20,785 nucleotides of DNA from Stenotrophomonas_A sp002429615 (GTDB lineage: Bacteria > Pseudomonadota > Gammaproteobacteria > Xanthomonadales > Xanthomonadaceae), in contig DALZZL010000058.1 of NCBI GenBank assembly GCA_031987425.1, positions 1 to 20,785 on the forward strand. The letters run 5' to 3'. Made by a program: the position numbers and the translations under genes. How positions within the stretch are numbered: the stretch's first letter is position 1; each line of letters starts with the position of its first letter. The notes below the pieces were generated by a model. It was given only the letters and a program-made list of their open reading frames with translations. It searched no databases and was not told where the DNA came from. Below, one piece after another: positions 1 to 6,953 of the stretch.

Positions 1-598
1 CGGGCGCCGGTGCGGGATCGCGACGGAACATCGTATCCACCCAGTATTGCAGCGCCCCATCCTGCGGCCCATTGGCCTGCGCGGCACCGAGTGTCGCCAA
101 GCCAGCAGTGGCGCCGCCGGCCGCGCCCGCGGTGGCCCCCACCGCCTTGGCGCCCACGCCGAGGATGCCGCCGATCGCACTGGCCAATAGGCCCGCCGCG
201 AGCAACGTGGCCACGGCCCAGGACAGGAAGCCGTGGGCGGTGTCGCGGAAATAGGTTTCGTCACCATGCAGGCGCGTCCATTTGATCCGCAGGCGGCCGG
301 CGATATAGCCGCCGAGCCCGGACGCCACGATGGCGGTGAAGGTGATCCACGCGATGCTCGACCAGCCGAAGGTCTCCGCGCTCACGCCTTCGAATGCCCA
401 CGGCGATACCGACGACAGGCCGAGGCCTACGCCAAGGATCACCAGGATGAGGGACAGCGCGGCGGCGGCAGCCGCGCCTGCGAAGATGGCGCCCCACGAC
501 ACCGCGCTCTCGGCAACGGGAACGGCAGGTTCGGGAGTGACGACGGCCACCGTATCGACGGTGGCAGGGGGAATGTAGCGATCACCTGGGATGCTCAT
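1..598 (-). CDS. Conserved integral membrane protein, C-terminus cut by window edge
   Basis: This open frame runs off the left edge without a stop. The visible 199 residues begin MSIPGDRYIPPATVDT. They show a Pro/Val-rich cytoplasmic-looking head, a long Ala/Leu/Gly membrane segment (about 35-61), a second (80-102) containing GLGGYIAGRLR, and a third (123-149) preceded by the motif YFRDTAHGFLSWAVATLL. Gly/Ala-rich sequence (150-175) follows. The HGFxSWAxATL pattern and the Gly-rich helices are familiar from a conserved proteobacterial membrane-protein family of unknown function; no catalytic residues can be seen. The ATG at 598 was chosen because a GGAG lies about 10 nt upstream; another ATG 5 nt upstream is out of frame. 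It lies downstream of the Q-rich gene on the same strand, with a terminator between them, so it probably has its own promoter. Confidence 0.75.
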   Translation of the reverse strand, partial: MSIPGDRYIPPATVDTVAVVTPEPAVPVAESAVSWGAIFAGAAAAAALSLILVILGVGLGLSSVSPWAFEGVSAETFGWSSIAWITFTAIVASGLGGYIAGRLRIKWTRLHGDETYFRDTAHGFLSWAVATLLAAGLLASAIGGILGVGAKAVGATAGAAGGATAGLATLGAAQANGPQDGALQYWVDTMFRRDPAPAP

Positions 599-701
599 TG
601 CATGGATTCTCCGAAGCCTTGCGCGGATGGTGTGTGCGAGAGCGGAGGCTGCGCGTGCCACCGTGAAAGACACGAGATGCGTTCGAGAACTCCGCGTGGA
701 G

Positions 702-733
702 AAAAGCAGAGGGCCGCGCGAACGCGACCCTCT
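702..733 (-). terminator. Rho-independent terminator of the Q-rich microprotein gene
   Basis: Read on the minus strand this is an 11-bp stem (AGAGGGTCGCG pairing with CGCGGCCCTCT, one G-U wobble) closed by a TTCG tetraloop and followed by GCTTTTCT. It starts about 25 nt past the stop codon of the glutamine-rich ORF, which supports that ORF being a separately transcribed gene. Confidence 0.75.
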
Positions 734-757
734 CTCCTGCCAGCGGTCTGCCCAGGC

Positions 758-883
758 TTACTCTTCTTCGTCCTGGTCCTGCGGCGTCTGTTGCTGCTGC
801 TGTTGCTGCTGGCGACGCTGCTGCTCATCGGCCTGCTGGCTGTCGTTGTCGCCCTGCTGGCGCTGCGGATTTTGCTGTGTCAT
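758..883 (-). CDS. 41-residue glutamine-rich acidic-tailed microprotein
   Basis: A short frame, MTQQNPQRQQGDNDSQQADE then QQRR, eight consecutive Gln (residues 25-32), TPQDQDEEE and stop. Gln makes up close to half of the chain and no hydrophobic residue follows the Met except two Ala, so it must be disordered. The case for a real gene is good: a strong Shine-Dalgarno (GAGGAG) about 8 nt before the ATG, and a stem-loop with a T-rich tail about 25 nt after the stop. The Gln run is written with mixed CAG and CAA codons, so it is not a simple triplet microsatellite. No function can be assigned; short charged or Gln-rich proteins of this type are sometimes stress-related, but that is only analogy. 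Confidence 0.6.
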   Translation of the reverse strand: MTQQNPQRQQGDNDSQQADEQQRRQQQQQQQQTPQDQDEEE

Positions 884-965
884 GTCTGCGCTCCTCGGCG
901 GTGGGGATACCGCCCGCCGACGGTGCGCCGTGGAAAGTGACGCACGCGTGTTGTCCGCGCGGTTC

Positions 966-984
966 GCGATGAATGCTTCATCGC
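966..984. repeat. Perfect hairpin (8-bp stem) after the hydrolase stop codon
   Basis: GCGATGAA, a 3-nt loop, then TTCATCGC forms a perfect stem 4 nt beyond the stop of the minus-strand hydrolase. On the plus strand it is followed by TTTCTC, on the minus strand by no T tract. It could mark the 3' end of the hydrolase mRNA, but it lies in the direction from which the Q-rich gene must be transcribed and is not a classical terminator on that strand. Confidence 0.45.
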
Positions 985-988
985 TTTC

Positions 989-1987
989 TCAACGCCGCGT
1001 CAACGCGGGCGTCCAGGCACGCCATAGCGCCCTCGCCTCTTCGGCCACGACGTCCGGCCGTTCTTCGGGCCAGAACAGTTTGCTTCCCTGCAGCTGGCGT
1101 ACACCACGGAAGTTTCCGAACGCTTCGCCCAGGTAGTCCATGTTCCTCGCCGCGAAGATCGTGTCCGCCATTCCCCACACCACGCGCACCGGCGCGCGGC
1201 TGCGCCGCAACGCATCGGCGGTGCCAGCCAACGCATTGCGCGACAGCGCGATGGCGTAGGCATTGGCGAGACCGGTGCGATGCTGCGTGGACAGCAGCGG
1301 GCCGAAGTAGGTGTCGATGGCATCGTCGGTGGGATGCGCCGCATCGGCATAGCACATGCCGCCGATGCCTTCCGGTGAGCGCGCCAACACGCGATCCGCA
1401 TGCCAGCGGCCCAGCCACTCATCCACAAAGCGTCCCTGTCGCGCCAGCACGATCACCGGCAGGAGGGCCGCCGGTGGACTGTCGATTTCGGTGTCGCAGT
1501 TGGTCAGAAGCACCGTGCGCACGCGATCTGGGTGCTGGGCCAGCAGCAGTTGCGCGACGGCGCCGCCGCTGTCATTGGCCACCAGGTCGACGCTGGGCAG
1601 ATCCAGCGCCTCCATCAGCGCCAGCAGCATCCGCACCTGCTGCGCCGGTTCGACGGACTGGCCATCGGCCACGCGCGTATAGCCCAGGCCGAGGAAGTCC
1701 GGCGCGATGCAACGCCGATACGGCGCCAGGCGCGGCAACACGCCCCGCCACTGGAAGCCGTTGAGCGGGAAGCCATGCAGGAACAGCGCCGCATCGCCAC
1801 TGCCCTGCGCCACATAGGCGATATCGCCCAATGGCGTCCTTGCATAGCGACGCAGGCCGTGGAAGGTATCCGCATCCAATGCGGGATCGGGGGCGCTTAC
1901 GCCGCCGGCGCTGCCGACAAGGCCGGACAGCGCCAACGAGGCACCTGCCCAGCCGCTGGCGGCCAGGAACTGTCGTCGATTCAACAT
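989..1987 (-). CDS. Tat-exported alpha/beta-hydrolase (haloalkane dehalogenase/epoxide hydrolase-like fold)
   Basis: 332 residues. The N-terminus MLNRRQFLAASGWAGASLAL is a twin-arginine signal (RRQFL) followed by a hydrophobic stretch, so export in folded form to the periplasm is predicted. The fold is read from the oxyanion strand LFLHGFPLNGFQW (69-81), the nucleophile elbow VDLVANDSGGAVAQ (133-146) and the acid-loop motif VVWGMADTIF (269-278). By alignment with dehalogenase/epoxide hydrolase elbows (G-H-D-x-G-G) the nucleophile would be Asp139 rather than Ser140. The catalytic-His position, normally H-F in GHFxQEExP, reads KLFWPEERP here, so that His is replaced by Leu304. The ATG at 1987 has GGAGA 7 nt upstream; a longer frame reaching 2212 is rejected because it would bury the Tat signal. 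Substrate unknown. Confidence 0.85.
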   Translation of the reverse strand: MLNRRQFLAASGWAGASLALSGLVGSAGGVSAPDPALDADTFHGLRRYARTPLGDIAYVAQGSGDAALFLHGFPLNGFQWRGVLPRLAPYRRCIAPDFLGLGYTRVADGQSVEPAQQVRMLLALMEALDLPSVDLVANDSGGAVAQLLLAQHPDRVRTVLLTNCDTEIDSPPAALLPVIVLARQGRFVDEWLGRWHADRVLARSPEGIGGMCYADAAHPTDDAIDTYFGPLLSTQHRTGLANAYAIALSRNALAGTADALRRSRAPVRVVWGMADTIFAARNMDYLGEAFGNFRGVRQLQGSKLFWPEERPDVVAEEARALWRAWTPALTRR

Positions 1988-2131
1988 CACATGTCTCCGA
2001 TGGCCGCCGCGTCCGCGGGGCCACGATGGCGCGGGCCGCCCCGGTGAGTGCGGGGCAGCGGACGGACTTCCAATGAAGGGCCGCCAGTCCGGCGGCTTTC
2101 GCCGGAGGCGGAAAGGGAGCAGCCCAGGTCG

Positions 2132-2151
2132 CGGTCGCGCGCACGCGACCG
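2132..2151. repeat. Perfect hairpin in the gap between the hydrolase and Cys-rich genes
   Basis: CGGTCGCG, loop CGCA, CGCGACCG: an 8-bp G+C-rich stem, 15 nt past the stop of the 48-residue Cys-rich gene on the minus strand. There is no T tract, so it could be a 3'-end stabilising hairpin or a Rho-type boundary, not a canonical intrinsic terminator. Confidence 0.4.
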
Positions 2152-2165
2152 GGTTCTCCGCCGGC

Positions 2166-2312
2166 TCAGCCGTTGGCGGCGGCGGCGTAGGCTTCGCGCA
2201 GCTGCGTGGCACATTCCTCGCAGCACACCTCCACCACCTTGCCGCCGAGCTTGACCTGGATGGCGTTCTCGTCGAGTTCGCAATCGCAGGCCGCGCAGGT
2301 CTTCTCGCTCAT
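2166..2312 (-). CDS. 48-residue Cys-rich metal-site (TRASH/YHS-like) protein
   Basis: The whole protein is a single small domain: TCAACDCELDENAIQ at the start (Cys6, Cys9, Cys11), a beta-hairpin-like VKLGGKVVEV, and CCEECATQLREA (Cys30, Cys31, Cys34). Two CxxC-type pairs around a Gly-rich hairpin are the arrangement of treble-clef TRASH/YHS-type zinc or soft-metal binding modules. Such proteins are found free or fused to metal pumps and regulators; here it stands alone. The start is fixed by AAGGAG 6 nt before the ATG. It lies just downstream of the AraC-type gene on the same strand (76-nt gap), so co-transcription is possible. The metal cannot be told from the sequence. Confidence 0.75.
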   Translation of the reverse strand: MSEKTCAACDCELDENAIQVKLGGKVVEVCCEECATQLREAYAAAANG

Positions 2313-2388
2313 GTCGTGCTCCTTGGGGTTGCCCGGAGTGGGCATGGACAGTAGACGTCGGCGGGGTGGCCGGCCGCTATCAAGAAAT

Positions 2389-3240
2389 TTAGCGGTCGGC
2401 GCGGGCCGGCCCGGCGTGCAGGGCGAGCTGGCGGAATTCGCTGGGACTGCGCCCGTAGGCCTGCTGGAAGGCGGCGCTGAAATGGCTGTGGCTGGAGAAG
2501 CCCAAGTCCTGGCTGAGACGGCTGAGGTCCTCGTATTCACCGAGCAGATCGAGCGCACGCGCCAGCCGCAGGCGCATCTGGTAGCGATACAGCGGCACGC
2601 CTTCGACCTCGCGGAAGCTCTGGGTCAGGTAGACCGGCGAGACGCCGACTTCGGCGGCGACATCGGCCAGCGTCCAGCGCCGCGCCACGTCGCCCATCAG
2701 CACCACCTTGGCGCGGTCCACCAGGCGTCGCTTGCCCGGGCTGGCGCCGGCCGCATGCGCGGTGCGCGGGCCGATGGCGCGCTGGGCGAGGACCAGGGCG
2801 AGGCTTTCGCCTTCGAGCGGATCGGCGATGCCTTCGTGCAGGCTGTGGCGCAGCATCGCCACCAGCACCTGCGTGCGTGGATCGATGCGCAGCCGCGGCA
2901 GGCGGAAGCGCGGCGGCAGGCCTTCCTGCAGCAGCGCGGGCGGGGCGATTTCGTGCAGCAGGGTTTCGTCGATGGTGAGCGCGAGGCTGGCATCGCCACC
3001 GGCGTGCGGGTGGCTGATGCGATACGGCTCGTCGGCGTTGAAGAAGATGACCTGGCTGGCGTCGGCCACGACGAGGTCGTCCTCGAGGTGGCGCACGTAG
3101 GTGCCGCGGTAGGGGAAGACCAGCTCGGTACGGGTGGCGCGCTCGATGTCGCTGGCATGGCGGCAGGTGCCCGCGCACACCACGTCACGGACCTGCACCA
3201 GCGAGGTCTGCAGGAGCAGGTGCACGGTGAAGTCGGACAT
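2389..3240 (-). CDS. AraC-family transcriptional regulator
   Basis: 283 residues with the standard two-part build. The N-terminal half (about 15-100) is a cupin-like effector-sensing domain (ELVFPYRGTYVRHLEDD, then ASQVIFFNADEPYRISHPH). The C-terminal part carries two helix-turn-helix units: LADVAAEVGVSPVYLTQSFR (about 191-210) and LSQDLGFSSHSHFSAAFQQA (about 242-261), ending with the family signature YGRSPSEFRQ. It should bind DNA as an activator responding to a small molecule, which cannot be identified. The downstream Cys-rich small protein is a possible target or operon partner. The start at 3240 (MSDFTVHLLLQ) fits the cupin N-terminus of related regulators. Confidence 0.93.
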   Translation of the reverse strand: MSDFTVHLLLQTSLVQVRDVVCAGTCRHASDIERATRTELVFPYRGTYVRHLEDDLVVADASQVIFFNADEPYRISHPHAGGDASLALTIDETLLHEIAPPALLQEGLPPRFRLPRLRIDPRTQVLVAMLRHSLHEGIADPLEGESLALVLAQRAIGPRTAHAAGASPGKRRLVDRAKVVLMGDVARRWTLADVAAEVGVSPVYLTQSFREVEGVPLYRYQMRLRLARALDLLGEYEDLSRLSQDLGFSSHSHFSAAFQQAYGRSPSEFRQLALHAGPARADR

Positions 3241-3290
3241 GACCGGAGGCCGGGGTGGGAGGTGGGGCCATCGTAGTACGGCGGCAGCGC

Positions 3291-3391
3291 CCCTGTAGGA
3301 GCGGCTTCAGCCGCGACCCGGGGACGGCGGCCGCCGTTAGGGACCGCATCACGGAACGTTTACGGTCGCGGCTGAAGCCGCTCCTACAGGG
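3291..3391. repeat. REP-type palindromic element, perfect 28-bp inverted repeat (copy 1)
   Basis: Arms at 3291-3318 and 3364-3391 are exact reverse complements with a 45-bp spacer. Each arm contains GTAGGAGCGGCTTCAGCCGC, which is itself a small hairpin (GCGGCT/AGCCGC). It lies between two same-strand genes, 9 bp beyond the DUF2058 stop codon. The same unit recurs near 16,279 and at 19,294-19,408. This is a REP/BIME-like non-autonomous element; no RAYT transposase gene is in the window. Confidence 0.9.
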
Positions 3392-3400
3392 GGCGAGGGT

Positions 3401-3955
3401 TTACCAGACCAGGTCGTCCGGCACCTGGAACTGCGCGTAGTACGCATCGTCGTCGGAGAGCGCGGCCTCGGCGTCGGCACCCGCCTGCTGGCCGTGGTCG
3501 AGCACGATCATGCTGGCGTCGCGCTCGCGCACCTTGTCGGCAGCCGGGCGCGGCAGCAGCTCGAAGCGGTCATCAACGCGCGCGATGACCAGCACGCCGG
3601 CGGAGAGCTTCTTGCGCAGGTCGTCATTGACCAGCAGCGTGCGGATGGTGCCGTCCACGGTGAAGCGGTATTCGCTTTCGCCACTGCGCGGTACTTTCTT
3701 GTCCGCGATGATCTGCCGCGCCTGCGCGCGCATCTCGGCGACACGGGCTTGCGCCTTGCGCTCGGCTTCCAGCGCACGATCACGCTCGGCCTTCTCGGCG
3801 CGGGCGCGCTCGGCCTCGATCTGGATCTCGCTGGGGCCGGTCGGGCCCTTGGCATGCAGCGCCTTGTTCTGCTCACGCGCGGCGGCCGCCACCTTGGACT
3901 TGTTGACCAGCCCCGCCTTGAGCAACTGTTCCTGCAGGGGATTCGCCTTGGCCAT
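3401..3955 (-). CDS. DUF2058 (YaiL-like) nucleoprotein/polynucleotide-associated family protein
   Basis: 184 residues. The N-terminus NPLQEQLLKAGLVNKSKV, the Ala/Arg/Glu-rich charged helix (about 45-85, likely coiled coil) and the C-terminal beta domain (EYRFTVDGTIRTLLVNDDLR, then GVLVIARVDDRFELLPRPAA) match the DUF2058 family typified by E. coli YaiL. The family is described as polynucleotide-associated, but its biochemical role is not established. Length is usual for the family. Transcription is divergent from the YgjP-like gene, with only 75 bp between the two starts, so that gap must hold both promoters. Confidence 0.88.
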   Translation of the reverse strand: MAKANPLQEQLLKAGLVNKSKVAAAAREQNKALHAKGPTGPSEIQIEAERARAEKAERDRALEAERKAQARVAEMRAQARQIIADKKVPRSGESEYRFTVDGTIRTLLVNDDLRKKLSAGVLVIARVDDRFELLPRPAADKVRERDASMIVLDHGQQAGADAEAALSDDDAYYAQFQVPDDLVW

Positions 3956-4030
3956 GACACTGCTTTCTTGCTGGGGATTCAGGCCCCATGATACCGCCCG
4001 TCCCCGTCCCCCGCCCCTGCCCGGTTACCG

Positions 4031-4528
4031 ATGGAAACCCTGAAATACCTCACCGGCTACCCCGCGCCCTTGCTGGAACAGGTGCGCCAGCTGATCGCGC
4101 AGGGCCGGCTGGGCACGATGCTGGCCGAGAAGTACCGCGACACCCACGCGGTGCGCAACGACGGACAGCTGTATGACTACGTGCAGGCGCTCAAGGACCA
4201 GCACCTGCGCCGCTCGGTACCGCTGGGCAAGGTGCTCTACGACGGCAAGCTGCAGGTGATGAAGCATGCGCTGGGCACGCACACGGCGATCTCGCGCGTG
4301 CATGGGGGCAGGCTGAAGGCGAGCCGGGAGATCCGCATCGCCACGGTGTTCCGCGATGCGCCGGCGGATTTCCTGCGCATGATCGTGGTGCACGAGCTGG
4401 CGCACATCAAGGAAGCCGAACATAACAAGGCCTTCTACCAGCTGTGCCGTCACATGGCGCCGGATTATCACCAGCTGGAGTTCGACCTGCGGCTGTATTT
4501 GACCCAGCGGGATATCGACGGGCAATAG
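4031..4528 (+). CDS. YgjP-like (DUF45/WLM-type) zinc metallopeptidase
   Basis: 165 residues. Zinc-site motif HELAH at 121-125 within MIVVHELAHIKEAEHNKAFY, with a third ligand candidate His131, followed by CRHMAPDYHQLEFDLRLYL. This HExxH..EHNKxFY arrangement is that of the YgjP-like/DUF45 family; the region around 70-108 (LYDGKLQVMKHAL ... IRIATVFRD) is the usual beta-rich part before the helix. It is shorter than E. coli-type DUF45 proteins of about 230 residues but retains the catalytic core. The substrate of the family is unknown. The start ATG at 4031 is the first in frame; no strong Shine-Dalgarno is seen. Confidence 0.88.
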   Translation: METLKYLTGYPAPLLEQVRQLIAQGRLGTMLAEKYRDTHAVRNDGQLYDYVQALKDQHLRRSVPLGKVLYDGKLQVMKHALGTHTAISRVHGGRLKASREIRIATVFRDAPADFLRMIVVHELAHIKEAEHNKAFYQLCRHMAPDYHQLEFDLRLYLTQRDIDGQ

Positions 4529-4756
4529 TCCGCGCCCTCTGCCGGACCCGGCACCTCCAGTTTGCGTCATCCGGCGAGCGACCCGTCGCGGCCCCTGTCC
4601 GCTCGTCCGAATCCCCGGCGTTGTGTAGAAGGCAACACCCCTCAGGCGACGGACCGCACTGGCCGCCCGCGCCTTCCGGCGTGCCTGCACGACATGGAAC
4701 CGCGTCGTCGCGCCCGCGCGCCTCCCCAGGACATCTTTCCGAAAGGACACGCCGCC

Positions 4757-5965
4757 ATGGCCGTCACCGAATCCCTTGCCGTCCAGATGCACCAGCAGGA
4801 CACCAGTTATTACTGCGGCGCCGCGTGCGCGCAGATGGTGCTTGAAACCATCGGCGCCGGCCTGCTCGACCAGGACGATCTGTACGCCGACAACCACAGC
4901 CACAGCACGCTCGATGCAGGCGTGAACTGGGCCACCGGGCCCGATGGCCTGCAGTGGACGCTGATGGACCGTCGCCCACCCGCATTCACCAACTACTTCG
5001 CGCTGTACGCGCTCGATACCGAAGACCTGCTCTCGCGCAAGCTGTGCTGGACCATCCGCCACTATCAGGTGGCGCCCGTCGCGCTGGTCTATGGCTGGGC
5101 GCACTGGATCGTGGTGCGCGGCTATACCGCGAGCGCACACCCGGCCAGTTCCGCGGACAACACGTATACGATCGACGCGTTCGACATCAACAACCCCTGG
5201 CCGCCGACGCCGAGCGAGGCCAATCCCGCCCTCGCCCCGCCGCCACCGCACAGCGTGGGCGACGGTTGCGGCAGCGGCGGCGACCGCGGCATCGCCAACG
5301 AGCACGTCACCTATGCGACGTGGCGGTCGACCTACATGACTGGCGTGCCCGGCGGCTACTGGAACGGCAAGTTCGTGGCGGTCTGCGATCCCGAGCCGCC
5401 GGCCGAACGCGGCGGCCCGATGCGCGAGGCGCCGCCGCGTCGCGGCAATGGCGAACTGCTTGGCGCACGCGCAGTGGTTGACCTGGCCGTCGCCGGGCTG
5501 AAGGCGTACGGGCTGTACGAGCGCAAGGACTGGGGCGCGATCCTGCGCAAGGCCAAGCCCGCGGCCGGCGTGCTGGTGCAGCGGCTCGACCGCACCGACA
5601 ACTTCTACTCGGTGGTGCCGTTCCAGGCCGGCCGGGGCACGGTGGCGTTCGCGGCGGTGGATGGGCGCTGGGGCGACTACCTGCAGGCTGCGCTGCTGCC
5701 GAAGCCGCAGACCGCGTGGCTGACGCTGGAGCAGGCGTTCAAGCTGATCGTCGGCCGGCGCGTGGAGCTGGGAGAGCAGCGCGGCCGGCTGCTGGTGCGC
5801 AAGCAGGCGGTGTGCATGTATCCCTATCTGGTGTGGCGGCCGTGCCTGGAATCGCTGTCGCCGTTCTATCCGTTCTACATGTTCACCATCGGCGGACGGC
5901 GGGTGTATGTTCGCGTCGACGGCGCGGTATTCGCCTCGCTGACCCTCAACATGAAAGGCGTTTGA
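4757..5965 (+). CDS. Papain-like (C39-type) cysteine peptidase with extra C-terminal domain
   Basis: 402 residues, no signal peptide. The first ~210 residues form a papain-like peptidase: Gln13/Gln14 and Cys20 in QQDTSYYCGAACAQMVLE, His116 in VYGWAHWIVVRGY, and Asp143/Asn145 in DAFDINNPW. This order (Q, C, H, D/N) matches C39-like peptidases. A Pro-rich linker (150-165 and 212-230) leads to a second domain (about 240-398) with VLVQRLDRTDNFYSVVPF, YPYLVWRPCLESLSPF and IGGRRVYVRVDGAVFASL. The ATG at 4757 was chosen because AAAGGA precedes it; the frame is open upstream to 4562 but that part is low-complexity. It overlaps the next gene by 1 nt (TGATG), so the two are translationally coupled. Substrate and partners are unknown; a dormant or binding-only role is possible. 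Confidence 0.8.
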   Translation: MAVTESLAVQMHQQDTSYYCGAACAQMVLETIGAGLLDQDDLYADNHSHSTLDAGVNWATGPDGLQWTLMDRRPPAFTNYFALYALDTEDLLSRKLCWTIRHYQVAPVALVYGWAHWIVVRGYTASAHPASSADNTYTIDAFDINNPWPPTPSEANPALAPPPPHSVGDGCGSGGDRGIANEHVTYATWRSTYMTGVPGGYWNGKFVAVCDPEPPAERGGPMREAPPRRGNGELLGARAVVDLAVAGLKAYGLYERKDWGAILRKAKPAAGVLVQRLDRTDNFYSVVPFQAGRGTVAFAAVDGRWGDYLQAALLPKPQTAWLTLEQAFKLIVGRRVELGEQRGRLLVRKQAVCMYPYLVWRPCLESLSPFYPFYMFTIGGRRVYVRVDGAVFASLTLNMKGV

Positions 5966-6369
5966 TGCCGCCACTGACCGAGACCGGGGCGATCGCCGCA
6001 GCGCGGCGGTCGCTCGGACTGGAGGACACCGATGCCGGCGCCGCATGGCGGGTGCAGCGGCTGGATGGGCACGGCGAATATTTCCTGGTGTTCGTGGCGC
6101 AGCGGGTAGCCTGCGTGGACGCCGGGGATGGCACGTTGCTGGCGTCGGCGCAGGCAACGCGCGCGCCGGTGGTGGTTACCGACGCGCAGGCGGTGGCGCG
6201 ATCAGGGCTCGGCACGGACGCGCAGGCGCATCTGGTGTGGAAGGCCTGCGCGGCGTCGCGCTCGATGTTTGATCCGCTGTGGGAGGTGGTGCTAGGCACA
6301 CAGCGAATCTACGTGGACCAGCGCGGCGCACCCTGGACGAACCTGATGGCAGCGGGCCCGGGGGGCTAG
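5965..6369 (+). CDS. 134-residue protein homologous to the C-terminal domain of the upstream peptidase
   Basis: Read against the peptidase's last ~125 residues, this protein shows the same landmarks in the same order. WRVQRLDGHGEYFLVFV matches VLVQRLDRTDNFYSVVPF. HLVWKACAASRSMFDPLWEVV matches PYLVWRPCLESLSPFYPFYMF. GTQRIYVDQRGAPWTNL matches GGRRVYVRVDGAVFASL. The pair therefore looks like a duplicated accessory domain, one copy fused and one free. The start codon overlaps the peptidase stop (TGATG). Likely roles are a partner, chaperone or inhibitor of the peptidase, by inference from coupling and homology only. No signal peptide or membrane segment is seen. Confidence 0.8.
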   Translation: MPPLTETGAIAAARRSLGLEDTDAGAAWRVQRLDGHGEYFLVFVAQRVACVDAGDGTLLASAQATRAPVVVTDAQAVARSGLGTDAQAHLVWKACAASRSMFDPLWEVVLGTQRIYVDQRGAPWTNLMAAGPGG

Positions 6370-6380
6370 CGCCCGGGCCC
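6354..6380. terminator. G+C palindrome at a convergent gene junction
   Basis: GGGCCCGGG at 6354-6362 and CCCGGGCCC at 6372-6380 pair perfectly across a 9-nt loop containing the stop codon of the plus-strand gene. It sits between convergent genes (26 bp apart) and could stop transcription from both sides, but no T tract follows on either strand. Confidence 0.4.
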
Positions 6381-6395
6381 ATCGCGCGATGGCGA

Positions 6396-6770
6396 TTAGT
6401 CCGCGAGCACCGCTTCGGCGATCAGCTTGTCGAGGCGACGCACGTCCAAGCCCTTGTGCAGGTTGACCTTGATATGCCCGGCCTTGGTCCAGAGCTCGAT
6501 TTCCGAGTTCACGTTGAAGATGCCGTGGCCGTTCTCGGACGACCACATATAGATCGACGAGTACGGCAGCGAGTAGATCTCCACCTTCTTGCCGGTGAAC
6601 CCCTGCGCGTCACGCACGATGAGGCGCTTGTTGGTGAAGATGGCCGCGTCGCGGAAGGTCTTGTAGGCGGCGACGGCTACTTCGCCCGCCACCAGCAGAT
6701 CCTGCACATCACCCGGAATCGGGCACTCCGCCACCAAGGTCCACGCCAGAATTCCGCTGGTCTCCGCCAT
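6396..6770 (-). CDS. Bacterial PH-domain (bPH) protein
   Basis: 124 residues, all one domain. LLVAGEVAVAAYKTFRDAAIFTNKRLIVRD (25-54) and GKKVEIYSLPYSSIYMWSSE (60-79) give the strand-turn-strand of the bacterial PH family, including the typical 'FTNKRLIV.D..G..GKK....SLPYSSI' signature. IFNVNSEIELWTKAGHIKVNL and an amphipathic C-terminal helix (GLDVRRLDKLIAEAVL) follow. This matches the cytosolic single-domain YvbH/YdeI-like bPH proteins, whose function is not known. ATG at 6770 is preceded by GAGAGA. It converges on the peptidase pair and diverges from the esterase lipoprotein gene. Confidence 0.88.
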   Translation of the reverse strand: MAETSGILAWTLVAECPIPGDVQDLLVAGEVAVAAYKTFRDAAIFTNKRLIVRDAQGFTGKKVEIYSLPYSSIYMWSSENGHGIFNVNSEIELWTKAGHIKVNLHKGLDVRRLDKLIAEAVLAD

Positions 6771-6953
6771 TTGAATCTCTCTGCTTCCGATGGATTGGCC
6801 GGCGAGCTTAGCGGCCCGGGCGCGCGGTGAGCAATCAATCCGTGCATGCATTCGCGCGACCGGTGGCATGGCGGGTAGGTATTCCTGTACAACCACACAC
6901 GCACCACCGGATGGCGTGGCACGCATCACTTCAGGAAAGGGATTGAGCAACAG

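Noticed and set aside
2206..3276. 356-residue plus-strand frame opposite the AraC-type regulator
   Set aside because: Shadow frame; the minus-strand AraC motifs are unambiguous.
4562..4756. N-terminal extension of the papain-like peptidase
   Set aside because: Pro/Arg-rich with no homology-like features; the ATG at 4757 has the ribosome site and directly precedes the peptidase motif.
4025..6157. 710-residue minus-strand frame across the YgjP-like, peptidase and partner genes
   Set aside because: Spans three plus-strand genes and their gaps with low-complexity Arg/His/Ala sequence; no motif or start signal.
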